Positions 24,533-33,729 of a stretch of DNA of 48,257 bases are shown one piece after another. Position 1 is the stretch's first letter. Each line of letters opens with the position of its first letter. Under the pieces are notes generated by a model. That model was not told the DNA's origin. It ran no database searches and saw only the letters and a list, made by a program, of their open reading frames with translations. The stretch covers positions 1 to 48,257 of the forward strand of contig CAMUZQ010000011.1 in assembly GCA_947165275.1 (NCBI GenBank), given 5' to 3'. The position numbers and the translations under genes are program-made. This DNA is from an uncultured Lachnospiraceae bacterium (GTDB lineage: Bacteria; Bacillota; Clostridia; Lachnospirales; Lachnospiraceae).

Positions 24533-25282
24533 ATGGCAAGACGTAAGCTTGTAGCCGGCAACTGGAAGATGAACATGACACCTACCCAGGCAGTCGAGCT
24601 TGTTAATACACTTAAACCCCTTGTGGTATCAGAGGACGTGGATGTGCTCTTCTGTGTGCCTGCAATAGACATACCCGCAGTTGTTGAGGCATGTAAGGGA
24701 ACAAACATCAAGGTGGGAGCCGAGAATATGTATTTTGAGGAGAAGGGCGCTTATACAGGCGAGATCTCTCCTGATATGATCGTTGATTCAGGCGCTACAC
24801 ATGTCATCATCGGACACTCTGAGAGAAGAGAGTACTTCGGTGAGACTGATGAGACAGTCAACAAGAAGGTCCTCAAGGCTTTTGAGCACGGCCTCACACC
24901 CGTGATCTGCTGCGGCGAGTCCCTCACACAGCGTGAGCAGGGCATAACCATTGACTGGATCAGACAGCAGATAAAGATCGCTTTCCTTAATGTTACGGCT
25001 GATCAGGCAAAGAAGGCCGTGATCGCATATGAGCCTATATGGGCTATCGGTACCGGAAAGACGGCTACCTCTGATCAGGCAGAGGAGGTATGTGCAGCAA
25101 TAAGAGCATGCATCAGGGAGCTTTACGGTGATGATGTGGCAGATGCCATAATCATACAGTACGGCGGATCCGTAAATGCAGGAAACGCAGCAGAGCTTTT
25201 TGCAAAGCCTGACATCGACGGCGGTCTTGTAGGCGGCGCATCGCTTAAGCCCGATTTTGGAAAGATCGTTAATTATCAGTAA
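24533..25282 (+). CDS. tpiA: Triosephosphate isomerase
   Basis: 249 residues. GNWKMNMT (Lys12-type residue), [13 protein letters not shown] (catalytic His), [15 protein letters not shown] (catalytic Glu), [11 protein letters not shown] and GGLVGGASL. Interconverts dihydroxyacetone phosphate and glyceraldehyde 3-phosphate. ATG 24533 follows GAGGAG. Third gene of the glycolytic series, followed by a terminator. Confidence 0.98.
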   Translation: MARRKLVAGNWKMNMTPTQAVELVNTLKPLVVSEDVDVLFCVPAIDIPAVVEACKGTNIKVGAENMYFEEKGAYTGEISPDMIVDSGATHVIIGHSERREYFGETDETVNKKVLKAFEHGLTPVICCGESLTQREQGITIDWIRQQIKIAFLNVTADQAKKAVIAYEPIWAIGTGKTATSDQAEEVCAAIRACIRELYGDDVADAIIIQYGGSVNAGNAAELFAKPDIDGGLVGGASLKPDFGKIVNYQ

Positions 25283-25331
25283 GGAACGGAAAACGCTGCG
25301 GGACTTACCCGGAGCGCAGTGAAGAGTTGAC

Positions 25332-25374
25332 AAAAAGGAGTTTATTGGGCATAATGCGCAGTAGACTCCTTTTT
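25332..25374 (+). terminator. Terminator after tpiA
   Basis: AAAAAGGAGT (25332-25341) pairs with ACTCCTTTTT (25365-25374). TATAAT at 25409-25414 further on may be the -10 of the STAS gene; its -35 is poor. Confidence 0.8.
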
Positions 25375-25456
25375 GAAAAAAGGACTTCTCTTTTTTATTG
25401 TTTTCTAGTATAATTGTAACTTGAATTTAATATGTTTTTATTCAGGAGGGAATAAA

Positions 25457-25756
25457 ATGAATATCACAAAGAGTAAACAGGGGAGCACTCTTACAGTTGG
25501 GCTTGAGGGAAGACTTGATACAACTACTGCACCTCAGCTTGAGTCGGAGCTGAAGACAGCTCTCGATGATGTAACAGAGCTTATCTTTGATATTAAGGAT
25601 CTTGCATATATTTCATCCGCGGGACTTCGTGTACTTCTTTCTGCTCAGAAGGTTATGAATAAACAGGGCAAGATGGTAATACGCGGCGCCAGCGAGGAGA
25701 TCATGGAGATCTTCGATGTGACCGGATTTGTTGATATCCTCACAATAGAGTCATAG
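25457..25756 (+). CDS. STAS-domain anti-sigma factor antagonist (SpoIIAA/RsbV-like)
   Basis: 99 residues, a single STAS domain: LTVGLEGRLDTTTAPQLES, FDIKDLAYISSAGLRVLLSA with the phosphorylatable Ser, and FDVTGFVDIL. Such proteins bind an RsbW-type kinase when unphosphorylated. The next gene looks like a divergent HATPase partner, and an RsbU-like phosphatase lies at 29957-32092. AGGAGGG precedes the ATG. Confidence 0.92.
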   Translation: MNITKSKQGSTLTVGLEGRLDTTTAPQLESELKTALDDVTELIFDIKDLAYISSAGLRVLLSAQKVMNKQGKMVIRGASEEIMEIFDVTGFVDILTIES

Positions 25757-25769
25757 ACAGGAGGAGCTC

Positions 25770-26396
25770 GTGACAACTGAAGAGGTCTATGTAAAAAGCG
25801 ACGGTTCGGGCTTTGATTCTGCTCTGAAGGTTGTCGACGATTTTAATGAGGGTGTGAAGCTTACTGAACGCTCTGCAATGCATGTGAGGCTTCTTGCCGA
25901 AGAGATGCTTGGCATGGTAAATGCCATAAGTCAGGATTTCGAGGCCTTATTCTGGGTCGAGGGTGATCATAAGGAATGCAGGCTGAAGCTCCATGCAACC
26001 ATAGATATGGATCCTTCGAAAAGAAGAGAGCTCATGTCAGTCTCCTCCTCCGGAAGGAATATTTCGACGAGAGGTGTTATGGGCAAGATCAGAGAGTTGC
26101 TGGAAGTCGGCATGGAGAACTATGATGACGTAGGGAAGCTCCAGATGCAGTATGGCATTTCTCCTATGAGCTATGGCATGATGGGAGTGGACAATGAGAT
26201 GATGAGTCAGGCGGTTCTTTCATGGTCCCTGAAGCAGTATCGTGACAGCATATCCGATCTGAAGGATGAAAACGAAGCCAATGAAGAGGCCTGGGACGAG
26301 CTGGAGAGATCGATTGTGGCTAATATCGCAGATGATGTTCAGGTAGGCATATTAAGGGATGAAGTCAAGCTCATAGTTACCAAACGTTTTATCTGA
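25770..26396 (+). CDS. Divergent RsbW-like protein, possible partner of the STAS protein
   Basis: 208 residues, GTG start behind AGGAGGAG, 13 nt after the STAS stop. Near residues 34-50, RSAMHVRLLAEEMLGMVNAI resembles the N-box helix of HATPase_c_2 anti-sigma kinases (Glu present), but the ADP/Mg-binding Asn is not in the usual place and no clear glycine boxes follow. It may bind the STAS protein without being an active kinase, or have another fold. The assignment rests on position and one helix. Confidence 0.5.
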   Translation: MTTEEVYVKSDGSGFDSALKVVDDFNEGVKLTERSAMHVRLLAEEMLGMVNAISQDFEALFWVEGDHKECRLKLHATIDMDPSKRRELMSVSSSGRNISTRGVMGKIRELLEVGMENYDDVGKLQMQYGISPMSYGMMGVDNEMMSQAVLSWSLKQYRDSISDLKDENEANEEAWDELERSIVANIADDVQVGILRDEVKLIVTKRFI

Positions 26397-26433
26397 TCCT
26401 GTTGTAAGATCGATATAAATGAGAATATCAAAG

Positions 26434-26466
26434 CAAGCTTCTGTGTATACAGAGGCTTGTTTTTTA
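26434..26466 (+). terminator. Terminator after the STAS/RsbW-like pair
   Basis: CAAGCTTCTGT (26434-26444) pairs with ACAGAGGCTTG (26449-26459) with one G-T, followed by TTTTTTA. Confidence 0.85.
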
Positions 26467-26658
26467 CTGTGGGAGAGGGGACCGTGTTTCCCTGCGACAG
26501 CTAAAAGGCAGTTGCTTTCGATTGTGATTGACTGTATAATGTAGCTTGTATTTATGTCGACAGGATGGGCATAGGGCTGTATATCAGTTTTATATCACAT
26601 AGATCAGCGATTTATCACACAGGAAGTGATAAAGATAGGAAAACATTGGTTTCTCATT

Positions 26659-27585
26659 ATGGATTTGGAATTTAAGACGGTTTCTTTTGCGGAAAAAGAG
26701 ATGATAGACCGGTATGCATTTCGATATGGCGAAAGATCCTGTCAGCATTCTTTTGTTTCCATGATCGGGCATTCTGAAAAGTACGGGGATGCTGTATATG
26801 AAAAGGATGGATGGCTTTATTATTGCAGAGAGAATCTGGAAACGGATCAGAAAAGGTTTTATCTGTGTCCTTTGGGAGACAGGGAGGACATAGCCGGTTT
26901 TACCCGGGCAATCGGGAATATACTGGAGGATGCTCATAAATACGGCAAAAGAGCACGATTTGAAACTGTCACGAAGAGTGCGGCTGCGATGCTTGAGTCC
27001 TGCTTTCCGGGACGTTTTGATATCAGTCCCTGCAGAGACTTTTATGAATACATCTATTCCAGGGAAAAGCTTGTGAAGCTTCCTGGAAAAAAGATGGCCA
27101 AGAGGCGGTATCAGGTAAATGCGTGTCTCAGATATTATCAGGGGAGGCTTGAGGTAGATGCGATAAAGGAATCTGATATTCCGGAGATAAAGCTTTTCCA
27201 GGAGGAATGGCTCAGAGAGAGGTATGAGGAGATCGGCAATCCTGAGCTTCTGGAGGAGAACGGGGCGATCATGAGGGAGCTGGATGAGTTCAGCCGCTGC
27301 GGTCTCATGGGCATTATCATAAGACTTGATGATGAGGTCGTGGGTTATGCCTACGGAGTCTGTCTCACAGATGACAGCTTTGATATACTGGTGGAAAAGG
27401 GAAATCGCGACATCCTTCATATATACAGGCTTTTGAAGAGGGAGCTCCCCGCACATTGTGATGAGAAGATACAATGGATCAATTGGGAAGAGGATGTGGG
27501 AGATCCGGGTCTCAGACAGATCAAAACAGACTATTATCCTGATATGCTGATGGAAAAGTTTATTGTGGAGGAGCTTTGTGAATAA
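26659..27585 (+). CDS. DUF2156 (phosphatidylglycerol lysyltransferase C-terminal-like) protein
   Basis: 308 residues, no membrane helix. Two GNAT-like halves are suggested: FYLCPLGDREDI and FETVTKSAAAMLES in the first, LMGIIIRLDDEVVGYAYGVCL in the second. The DYVYSREKLVKLPGKK-type block (EYIYSREKLVKLPGKKMAKRR, about 128-148) is a clear mark of the DUF2156/LPG_synthase_C family, which transfers aminoacyl groups from tRNA in known members. Here the MprF membrane half is absent. A GTG at 26626 is an alternative start. The next gene overlaps by 8 nt. Confidence 0.8.
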   Translation: MDLEFKTVSFAEKEMIDRYAFRYGERSCQHSFVSMIGHSEKYGDAVYEKDGWLYYCRENLETDQKRFYLCPLGDREDIAGFTRAIGNILEDAHKYGKRARFETVTKSAAAMLESCFPGRFDISPCRDFYEYIYSREKLVKLPGKKMAKRRYQVNACLRYYQGRLEVDAIKESDIPEIKLFQEEWLRERYEEIGNPELLEENGAIMRELDEFSRCGLMGIIIRLDDEVVGYAYGVCLTDDSFDILVEKGNRDILHIYRLLKRELPAHCDEKIQWINWEEDVGDPGLRQIKTDYYPDMLMEKFIVEELCE

Positions 27586-28495
27586 ACTTGAAGCAAATGT
27601 GTCGCTTTTTGTCATAACTTTTTTTGCTGCGATACAATATGTATTTCTTAAGAACATACCTTCGTCGGTATCTCATTTCGCTTATCTTTTCATAACAAAT
27701 CTGATCGGCTTCATCCTTATTTTTATTGTTTTTTTCGGCGAGCTTTTCCGTCTTGACAGGAAGCAGATAGGACAGAGCTTTCTGCTTTCTCTCGAGCTTT
27801 TCGGATACAATATCTTCATGCTCATGGGGTCGACAGAGGTGGATACTACGGTAAGCGCCTGTGTGCTTTCCGCATATTTTATTTTCATTCCGATCTATTC
27901 CTATGTGCTTTTCAGGCAGAAACCATCCAAAAATACGATCGCAGCCCTTTGTGTGGCGACTTTGGGACTTTTTGTCTTCACAGGGCTTGATGCAGGAGGT
28001 CTGCTGAATATCAATGTGCTTTTTTTGTGGATAGGTGATCTGTTTTTTGCAGCCTATATCCTGACCACGGAGAAAATGACTGCCCGGTCGAATCCTTCAA
28101 TACTTGCGATGGGACAGCTGTTTTTTAATTTTATTTTTGCATTGATCGTCTGGGTTGCGCAGGCTTTATACACTGGAGAGAAGCTGGAGATACCGAGTGC
28201 GTCGGAGTTCTGGGGCAGTGTGCTTTTCATCTGTTTCTTTATCAGAGGGCTTTATGGAGTCATCCAGATCTATGCCCAGAGATATGTCAGCGCATTTAAC
28301 ACATCTTTGATCTTTTCATCTGAGATCCTGATGACGATAATCATGTCGCCCATTCTTTCCAGGATCTTCCATACGGAAAAGGAGACCATAACAGCATATA
28401 AGCTGGTCGGAGGCATTTTGATCGTATGTGGGATCCTTGTGGCGGATCCGGCATTTACAGGCTTTGTATCGAGGAGATTTTCTCATGCAAAATAA
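27578..28495 (+). CDS. EamA/DMT-family transporter
   Basis: 305 residues, ten hydrophobic helices arranged as two EamA repeats (about 3-136 and 145-293), as in drug/metabolite exporters. GTG 27578 is preferred since GGAGGAG lies 4 nt upstream, inside the end of the previous gene. Substrate unknown. It overlaps the next gene by 11 nt, so 26659-29393 is a coupled unit. Confidence 0.88.
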   Translation: MNKLEANVSLFVITFFAAIQYVFLKNIPSSVSHFAYLFITNLIGFILIFIVFFGELFRLDRKQIGQSFLLSLELFGYNIFMLMGSTEVDTTVSACVLSAYFIFIPIYSYVLFRQKPSKNTIAALCVATLGLFVFTGLDAGGLLNINVLFLWIGDLFFAAYILTTEKMTARSNPSILAMGQLFFNFIFALIVWVAQALYTGEKLEIPSASEFWGSVLFICFFIRGLYGVIQIYAQRYVSAFNTSLIFSSEILMTIIMSPILSRIFHTEKETITAYKLVGGILIVCGILVADPAFTGFVSRRFSHAK

Positions 28496-29393
28496 AAGAA
28501 CGGTGAGAAGGTGGATACAGTATACGATCGCAAGCGCAGTTGTTTACCTGGTGCTTGATGTTTCAGTGCGTGTGACAGGAGCCATCAGGGTGCCGGATGC
28601 GGTCGGGGTGAAGAATTTTCTGGCCGTGCTTTTAGGGCTTGTCTTCGGCCCTTTCGGCGTAGCAGGATGCTGTATGGGGTGTCTTATGGGGGGACTCCTG
28701 CTCAGCGATCTGGATATATCTCTGCTGTATGAATGTCTTTCGAATATCATGGTCGGACTTGGCATGTGGTGTATGTGGCACTGGAGAAACAAGACCGGGA
28801 CAGTATTCCTGAAAAAACCGGTGGATTACAGAAGATATATGTTAATGCTGCTTTCGCTGTCTTTAATGGCAGGGATCACGGCTTTTTTCATGCTGCCTGA
28901 CCACAGCTTCCTTCCATATTTCGGTGGTTATTTTATCATGGGGATAATCGTAGGCATTCCGATACTGATCCTTATGACAAGTATCGTATGCGTGAATCCT
29001 GTGCTTCCGCCATGGAGAAAGCGGGAGGAGGGACTTACGGGAAATGTGAGTCTGGCTCCGGAGACTCTTACAGCCTTTAATGAGCAGCTTGAGGAGTATG
29101 CGATGTCAAAGAAGGTCAAAATGAAGGAGATATTCGGCATACAGAACTGCATAGAAGAGGTATTGATCCGCTTTCAGGAGGCAAATCCGGATTCGGTGAC
29201 CAGGATCAGGGTGGAGTTTCATGACAGTGTTTCAATAGATTTCGAAAATGATGGAATTCGCTGTAATCCATTCCGTTCGGGAAAGGATGAGGGCACGGAA
29301 ACTTTGATGGGGTTAAAGCTGATCCTTCACAGGGCGCTCCGTTCATCGTACAGTCACCAGGACGGATGCAATATGGTTCATATCGTCATGTGA
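28485..29393 (+). CDS. Membrane protein with RsbW-like HATPase domain at the C-terminus
   Basis: 302 residues. The N-terminal half has about six helices (to about 180) with a glycine-rich, ECF-S/MASE-like look (LLGLVFGPFGVAG). The C-terminal part (about 205-302) matches the course of HATPase_c_2: IQNCIEEVLIRF (N-box position), FENDGIRCNPF (G1-like), MGLKLILHRA (G2-like), and YSHQDGCNMVHIV (final strands). A membrane-tethered anti-sigma-type kinase with an input domain is the inferred role; the phosphatase two genes on could be its opponent. Start ATG 28485 follows GAGGAG. Confidence 0.7.
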   Translation: MQNKRTVRRWIQYTIASAVVYLVLDVSVRVTGAIRVPDAVGVKNFLAVLLGLVFGPFGVAGCCMGCLMGGLLLSDLDISLLYECLSNIMVGLGMWCMWHWRNKTGTVFLKKPVDYRRYMLMLLSLSLMAGITAFFMLPDHSFLPYFGGYFIMGIIVGIPILILMTSIVCVNPVLPPWRKREEGLTGNVSLAPETLTAFNEQLEEYAMSKKVKMKEIFGIQNCIEEVLIRFQEANPDSVTRIRVEFHDSVSIDFENDGIRCNPFRSGKDEGTETLMGLKLILHRALRSSYSHQDGCNMVHIVM

Positions 29394-29466
29394 TATTGCT
29401 CCGGGGGATCAGGTGTAACATCATCTGTAAACAGTAGCAAGCTTATCTTATAGGGGAAGATCAGAA

Positions 29467-29964
29467 ATGCTGGAAAAGATCCTTACAAAAGAAGACTGCA
29501 GAAAATGCCAGTTCTGCTGCGCGTACAGAAGGCAAAGCCTATGGGAGACGCCGCTTTTTACGCCGGAAAAAGCCAAACGCCTGAAAGAATCATTTCCTGA
29601 GGCGAAGTTCAAGGAGGCAAAGGACGGCTTTGTCACCTTAGACCTGGACAGCAGGTATCAGACGGATGATCCGGAGGAAGAAGCGCGCTGCTGGTTTAAT
29701 AAGGAGGGCTGCGCACTGGCTCCGGAGGATAAGCCCTTTGACTGCGCTGTATGGCCTTTCAGGATAATGAAAAGGAACGAGGAGATCATGATCACACTGG
29801 ATAAGGATTGTCCTGCTCTGGCAAAGCTCGATCCTGAAAAGGTGCGTATGTTTCTGAAGGAAGAATTAAGTACGAAAATATGGGATTATATTTCAGAACA
29901 TCCTGAGGCGATCCAGGAATATAAAGAGCATTATGAAATAATAGAGGTGAGAAAAAATGGGTAA
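29467..29964 (+). CDS. YkgJ-family Cys-cluster protein
   Basis: 165 residues. CRKCQFCCAY near the N-terminus (about 11-20), then CWFNKEGCAL and FDCAVWPFR, is the cysteine pattern of the YkgJ/zinc- or iron-chelating family, of unknown function. It overlaps the next gene by 8 nt. Confidence 0.85.
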   Translation: MLEKILTKEDCRKCQFCCAYRRQSLWETPLFTPEKAKRLKESFPEAKFKEAKDGFVTLDLDSRYQTDDPEEEARCWFNKEGCALAPEDKPFDCAVWPFRIMKRNEEIMITLDKDCPALAKLDPEKVRMFLKEELSTKIWDYISEHPEAIQEYKEHYEIIEVRKNG

Positions 29965-32092
29965 AAGAAAATCTATATCTCATAGAGTAAAGCGCATCCT
30001 TCTGGGACTTTCCCTTACGGCCGTCATCATCACAGCGGTGGTGGCTGTGATAAGCATGATGCTTATCAGGAATCGTGTCGTGCAGGACAGTAAGGAGCTT
30101 GGAGATTCGGCTACGGATATTGCAGCCTCAAGCCTGACGGCGCAGATGGAGCAAAACCGTATGAATGTGGCCGACAGCCGTGCAGAATATGCCGGCGCGC
30201 AGCTGAACCGTATCTCCGGATTTATAACGTCTCTTAAAAACAATATAGAATTCATATATGCCAATCCTGAACGGTATGGTCCGGTGCCTGTGCTTCCGCC
30301 GGATAAGAAGAATGCCGGGAAGTATGTCATGATGCGGGATCTTCAGAATGAGAGCATAAAGATCGACGATATTAAAGAGGAGATGGAGCTTTTGGGAAAT
30401 ATGGACAGCTCCTTTTCCTCCATCATAGATGTAGCCGGAGGTGAGATCGCCACCATGTATATGGGTCTGGAGTGCGGTGTCATGATCAGCTATGATAAGT
30501 ATTCGCAGCTGGCAGATCCGGGTCCGGGCAAGGAATCATATTTTGATTTTACCGAACGTCCCTGGTACACGTCAGCAAAGGAGAGCGGAGACATTGTCTT
30601 TTCCGATACCTATATGGATGATTACGGCAGAGGTCTTACCATCAGCTGTTCCGCACCGTTTTATAAACCGAATGGTGAATTTGCCGGCGTCATCAGCATG
30701 GACATCCTGATAGATGATCTGCTGCAGTCCATCATCAATCTGCAGAGCACTGACGGCTCCTATGTCATGCTCGTTGAGCAGGACGGTGATATCATTGCTT
30801 CTCCTTTTATGGAAAAGGATGATGAGAATTTTGAGAATATATTGACTGACGAATCCAGTGAGATGGGACAGGTAGCTGACAAGATCCTCAGCGGGGTTTC
30901 AGGTATCGCAAAGACTGATCAGGGAGTTTATTATTCCTATGCGGAAATAGGCATGACGGACTGGACTCTGGTGATCTACATACCTGCGGAGAGTATCGGA
31001 GATCCTGTAAATCTGATCAAGGAGACGATACAGTCCGGTACCAATGCTACTTTGTTATCCATAAACTCAACGATACGGTATACCATTGTGGCGCTGTTGC
31101 TTGTCATATTCTTCATCATCGTCGGAGTGCTAAGCGTGTCAGGTAAATTCTCTGACAGGATCATAAGGCCGTTGATCGCCTTAAGAGATGATGTGATGAT
31201 CATAAGCGGAGGCGATCTGACGCATCAGGCTAAGATCATAGATAATGACGAGGTCGGAGATCTTGCAGCAGCGTTTAATGATATGTCTTCTTCGCTGACA
31301 AAATATATCGACAACCTGACAAAGGTCACAGCAGAGAAGGAGAGGATCGGAGCGGAGCTCAATGTCGCTACCCAGATCCAGGCGGATATGCTGCCCAGAA
31401 CCTTCCCGCCGTTCCCTGAGAGGACGGGCGAGTTCGACCTTTACGCTTCCATGGATCCTGCCAAGGAGGTGGGAGGCGATTTCTATGACTTCTTCCTGAT
31501 CGACGACGATCATATCGGACTTGTAATGGCTGACGTATCCGGAAAGGGAGTGCCGGCTGCGCTCTTCATGGTCATAGCAAAGACTCTCATAAAGAACAGG
31601 GCATTGCTCGGAGGTACTCCTTCGGAGGTTCTGGAATATGCGAACGACCAGCTGTGTGAAGGAAATGAGGCCGAGCTTTTCGTTACGGTATGGATGGCTA
31701 TAATCGAGATATCTACCGGAAAGGGTGTAGCGGCTAACGCAGGGCATGAGCATCCTGTTATCAGACGTAAGGACGGAGCGTTTGAGCTTTCCATATACAG
31801 GCATTCTCCCGCAGTGGCAACCATGGAGGGGATACCCTTCAAACAGCATGAGTTTGAGCTTCATCCCGGAGATTCGCTCTTTGTATATACTGACGGCGTA
31901 CCGGAGGCTACAGATGCAAATAATGAGCTGTATGGTACAGACCGCCTGCTTGAAGCTCTGAACAGCGAGCCTGATGCAGATGTCAAGAGACGCCTTGAGA
32001 TCGTAAAGGCTTCGGTGGACGGCTTCGTTGGCGATGCTCCTCAGTTCGACGATCTTACAATGCTTGCTTTCGATTACTACGGAAAAAAATAA
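29957..32092 (+). CDS. dCache-HAMP-PP2C membrane phosphatase (RsbU/SpoIIE-like)
   Basis: 711 residues. Transmembrane helix about 15-37, extracellular dCache-like sensor (about 38-365, with FTERPWYTSAKESG and GVISMDILID), second helix about 370-392, HAMP (about 395-445), short coil, then a SpoIIE/PP2C domain (about 470-708) with AKEVGGDFYDFF, VMADVSGKGVPAALFM, ANAGHEHP, YTDGVPEA and FDDLTMLAF carrying the metal-binding Asp residues. It would dephosphorylate a STAS protein in response to an outside ligand, and the STAS protein at 25457 is a candidate. Confidence 0.93.
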   Translation: MGKRKSISHRVKRILLGLSLTAVIITAVVAVISMMLIRNRVVQDSKELGDSATDIAASSLTAQMEQNRMNVADSRAEYAGAQLNRISGFITSLKNNIEFIYANPERYGPVPVLPPDKKNAGKYVMMRDLQNESIKIDDIKEEMELLGNMDSSFSSIIDVAGGEIATMYMGLECGVMISYDKYSQLADPGPGKESYFDFTERPWYTSAKESGDIVFSDTYMDDYGRGLTISCSAPFYKPNGEFAGVISMDILIDDLLQSIINLQSTDGSYVMLVEQDGDIIASPFMEKDDENFENILTDESSEMGQVADKILSGVSGIAKTDQGVYYSYAEIGMTDWTLVIYIPAESIGDPVNLIKETIQSGTNATLLSINSTIRYTIVALLLVIFFIIVGVLSVSGKFSDRIIRPLIALRDDVMIISGGDLTHQAKIIDNDEVGDLAAAFNDMSSSLTKYIDNLTKVTAEKERIGAELNVATQIQADMLPRTFPPFPERTGEFDLYASMDPAKEVGGDFYDFFLIDDDHIGLVMADVSGKGVPAALFMVIAKTLIKNRALLGGTPSEVLEYANDQLCEGNEAELFVTVWMAIIEISTGKGVAANAGHEHPVIRRKDGAFELSIYRHSPAVATMEGIPFKQHEFELHPGDSLFVYTDGVPEATDANNELYGTDRLLEALNSEPDADVKRRLEIVKASVDGFVGDAPQFDDLTMLAFDYYGKK

Positions 32093-32099
32093 AGCAGAC

Positions 32100-32489
32100 A
32101 TGAAGATACATCATATCGGATATCTTGTAAAAAAGATGGAAAAGGCCCTGCCGCGGTTTGAAGAGCTTGGGTACAGCGTGGAAAGGGAGTCTGTATATGA
32201 TGAATACAGAAAGGCGGATATAGCTTTTCTGGCAATGGACGGATACAGGATAGAACTTGTATGTCCGCATAAGGAATCCGATGTTTATCCTCTGTTAAAA
32301 AAGCTCGGAAACACTCCCTATCATATCTGCTATGAAACGGAGGATCCTGAGGGGGATATAGCCCGGCTAAAAAACAGCGGATATACGGCATTTACGGACA
32401 TACAGCCTGCACCTGCCATAGGCGGAGAGGCAAAGGTGATATTTCTGATACATTCCCGTATGGGGATCATGGAGCTGCTGATGACCTGA
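32100..32489 (+). CDS. VOC-family protein (methylmalonyl-CoA epimerase-like fold)
   Basis: 129 residues. KIHHIGYLVKKMEKAL opens a single vicinal-oxygen-chelate domain, and IELVCP and YHICYET keep potential metal ligands (His, Glu). Reaction unknown. ATG 32100 lies 7 nt after the phosphatase stop; the ribosome site is weak, which fits coupling. Confidence 0.8.
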   Translation: MKIHHIGYLVKKMEKALPRFEELGYSVERESVYDEYRKADIAFLAMDGYRIELVCPHKESDVYPLLKKLGNTPYHICYETEDPEGDIARLKNSGYTAFTDIQPAPAIGGEAKVIFLIHSRMGIMELLMT

Positions 32490-32506
32490 CCGGTGCATTG
32501 CGGTAC

Positions 32507-32536
32507 TTGAATTTACAGCGGAATAAGTGTTACAAT
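32507..32536 (+). promoter_or_regulatory. Promoter of the acidic orphan gene
   Basis: TTGAAT (32507-32512), 18-bp spacer, TACAAT (32531-32536). Confidence 0.45.
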
Positions 32537-32616
32537 TTAAATGAACAGATGTTTTCATATGTACATTTGATCGGGGGCTGATATAAAAACTACGCTTTAT
32601 AGAGGAGGAGAAGGTT

Positions 32617-33549
32617 ATGGCTGACATATCTATTTCACCTGTTAATACAAATAGAACACCTATGCCTGCGGTAAGCAATAACCGCAATATAAATGCAAAC
32701 AGGACAGCCCCGGGAGCCGGGCAGGCCACGGCTGCCAAAGCTGCAGATAAGGTCAGGGAGGAGGCGCAGACCCAGAGAGAGAGAAGCGCCGAGATCAGGA
32801 GAGAACAGCTCGATGATGTGATCGCCGTATCAAGAGACGGAGATACGGTCCAGGCCACGGAGCAGAGCAGAGAGAGACTTGCGGAGGAGGCCTTCGGCCA
32901 TATGGAGGTGAGAAGCGATGAGGCTTCATCCACAGACGGGCAGGTAACGGAGGAGGCCATAGCACAGAGCGCGGTAACTGCGATCGAGGGTTCGGCCACA
33001 CAGCAGGCGATAGCGGACAGCACTGAGGACAGGCTTGTAAACGGAAGCAGGACCGATGAGGCTATAAGTGAGAGCACAGAGCGTGCCGCAGAGGGTACGG
33101 ACAGGACTGAGCAGGCAATCGAGGCCGGAAACGAAAGAGCCGATCAGGAGGAGGCTCAGGAGGAATACAACCAGAAGCTGGCATCATACAATGGCATTTC
33201 TGATATGAAGCTCGAGCAGATGTATCTGCAGGGAGAGATCTCCAAGATCGATTATGATAAGGAGATGGAAGCCAGGGAAGAGCGCAAGGAGGCAGAGAAT
33301 AAAGACGATGCCAGGTTCGGAAATGAGATCACCGGTGCAGAAGTACTGAAGGAAGGCGGAGAGAGAGATCTCAGGCAGATAGAGACAGCATTTTCAGGTG
33401 AAGCAAATGATAATATCTCTGCCAATGACAGGATGGAGATCATAGAGTCACTTGATGCGCAGACTGCAAATGCACAGGCTGATGCAAATGTCGTGACGGA
33501 TGCTACTGCAAGCGGAGAGGAAGCGATAAGGAAGGTCGTCTTTTCCTGA
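32617..33549 (+). CDS. Acidic, helix-rich protein of unknown function
   Basis: 310 residues, not recognised. No signal peptide or membrane helix. The sequence is rich in Glu, Ala, Gln, Arg, Thr and Ser and poor in aromatic residues and Cys. Residues about 80-175 carry loosely repeated segments such as TEEAIAQSA, TQQAIADST, TDEAISEST and TEQAIEAGN (about 19-residue spacing), suggesting an elongated helical repeat. Residues about 195-225 (MKLEQMYLQGEISKIDYDKEM) look like a small folded motif. Strong GGAGGAG before the ATG and its own promoter suggest real, substantial expression. Confidence 0.75.
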   Translation: MADISISPVNTNRTPMPAVSNNRNINANRTAPGAGQATAAKAADKVREEAQTQRERSAEIRREQLDDVIAVSRDGDTVQATEQSRERLAEEAFGHMEVRSDEASSTDGQVTEEAIAQSAVTAIEGSATQQAIADSTEDRLVNGSRTDEAISESTERAAEGTDRTEQAIEAGNERADQEEAQEEYNQKLASYNGISDMKLEQMYLQGEISKIDYDKEMEAREERKEAENKDDARFGNEITGAEVLKEGGERDLRQIETAFSGEANDNISANDRMEIIESLDAQTANAQADANVVTDATASGEEAIRKVVFS

Positions 33550-33611
33550 CAGGCTGCTCAGGTCAGTGGATACGCCTGATCATTATGAAGGGTGAAGGAG
33601 CCGGGGTGTTA

Positions 33612-33674
33612 TATAATAATAGGATGTTGTTTTCACAGATCAAAAGAGGCGACACGTTATGTGCCGTCTTTTTT
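33612..33674 (+). terminator. -10 box followed closely by a terminator, upstream of the EAL gene
   Basis: TATAAT (33612-33617), then a hairpin of AAAAGAGGCG-CAC (33642-33655) with GTG-CCGTCTTTT (33661-33672), one mismatch and two G-T pairs, ending in TTTTTT. As a terminator for the upstream gene it is straightforward. Transcripts starting at the -10 would be only about 50 nt unless read-through reaches the EAL gene. Confidence 0.55.
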
Positions 33675-33729
33675 CGCCATATGCAGGGATCGATGTCTGG
33701 CTTGATATAGGACATCAGGGGGAGGATTT

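Noticed and set aside
26590-27657. 355-codon open frame on the minus strand
   Set aside because: It lies opposite the DUF2156 gene, whose family motifs are clear; the antisense frame has no recognisable domains or ribosome site.
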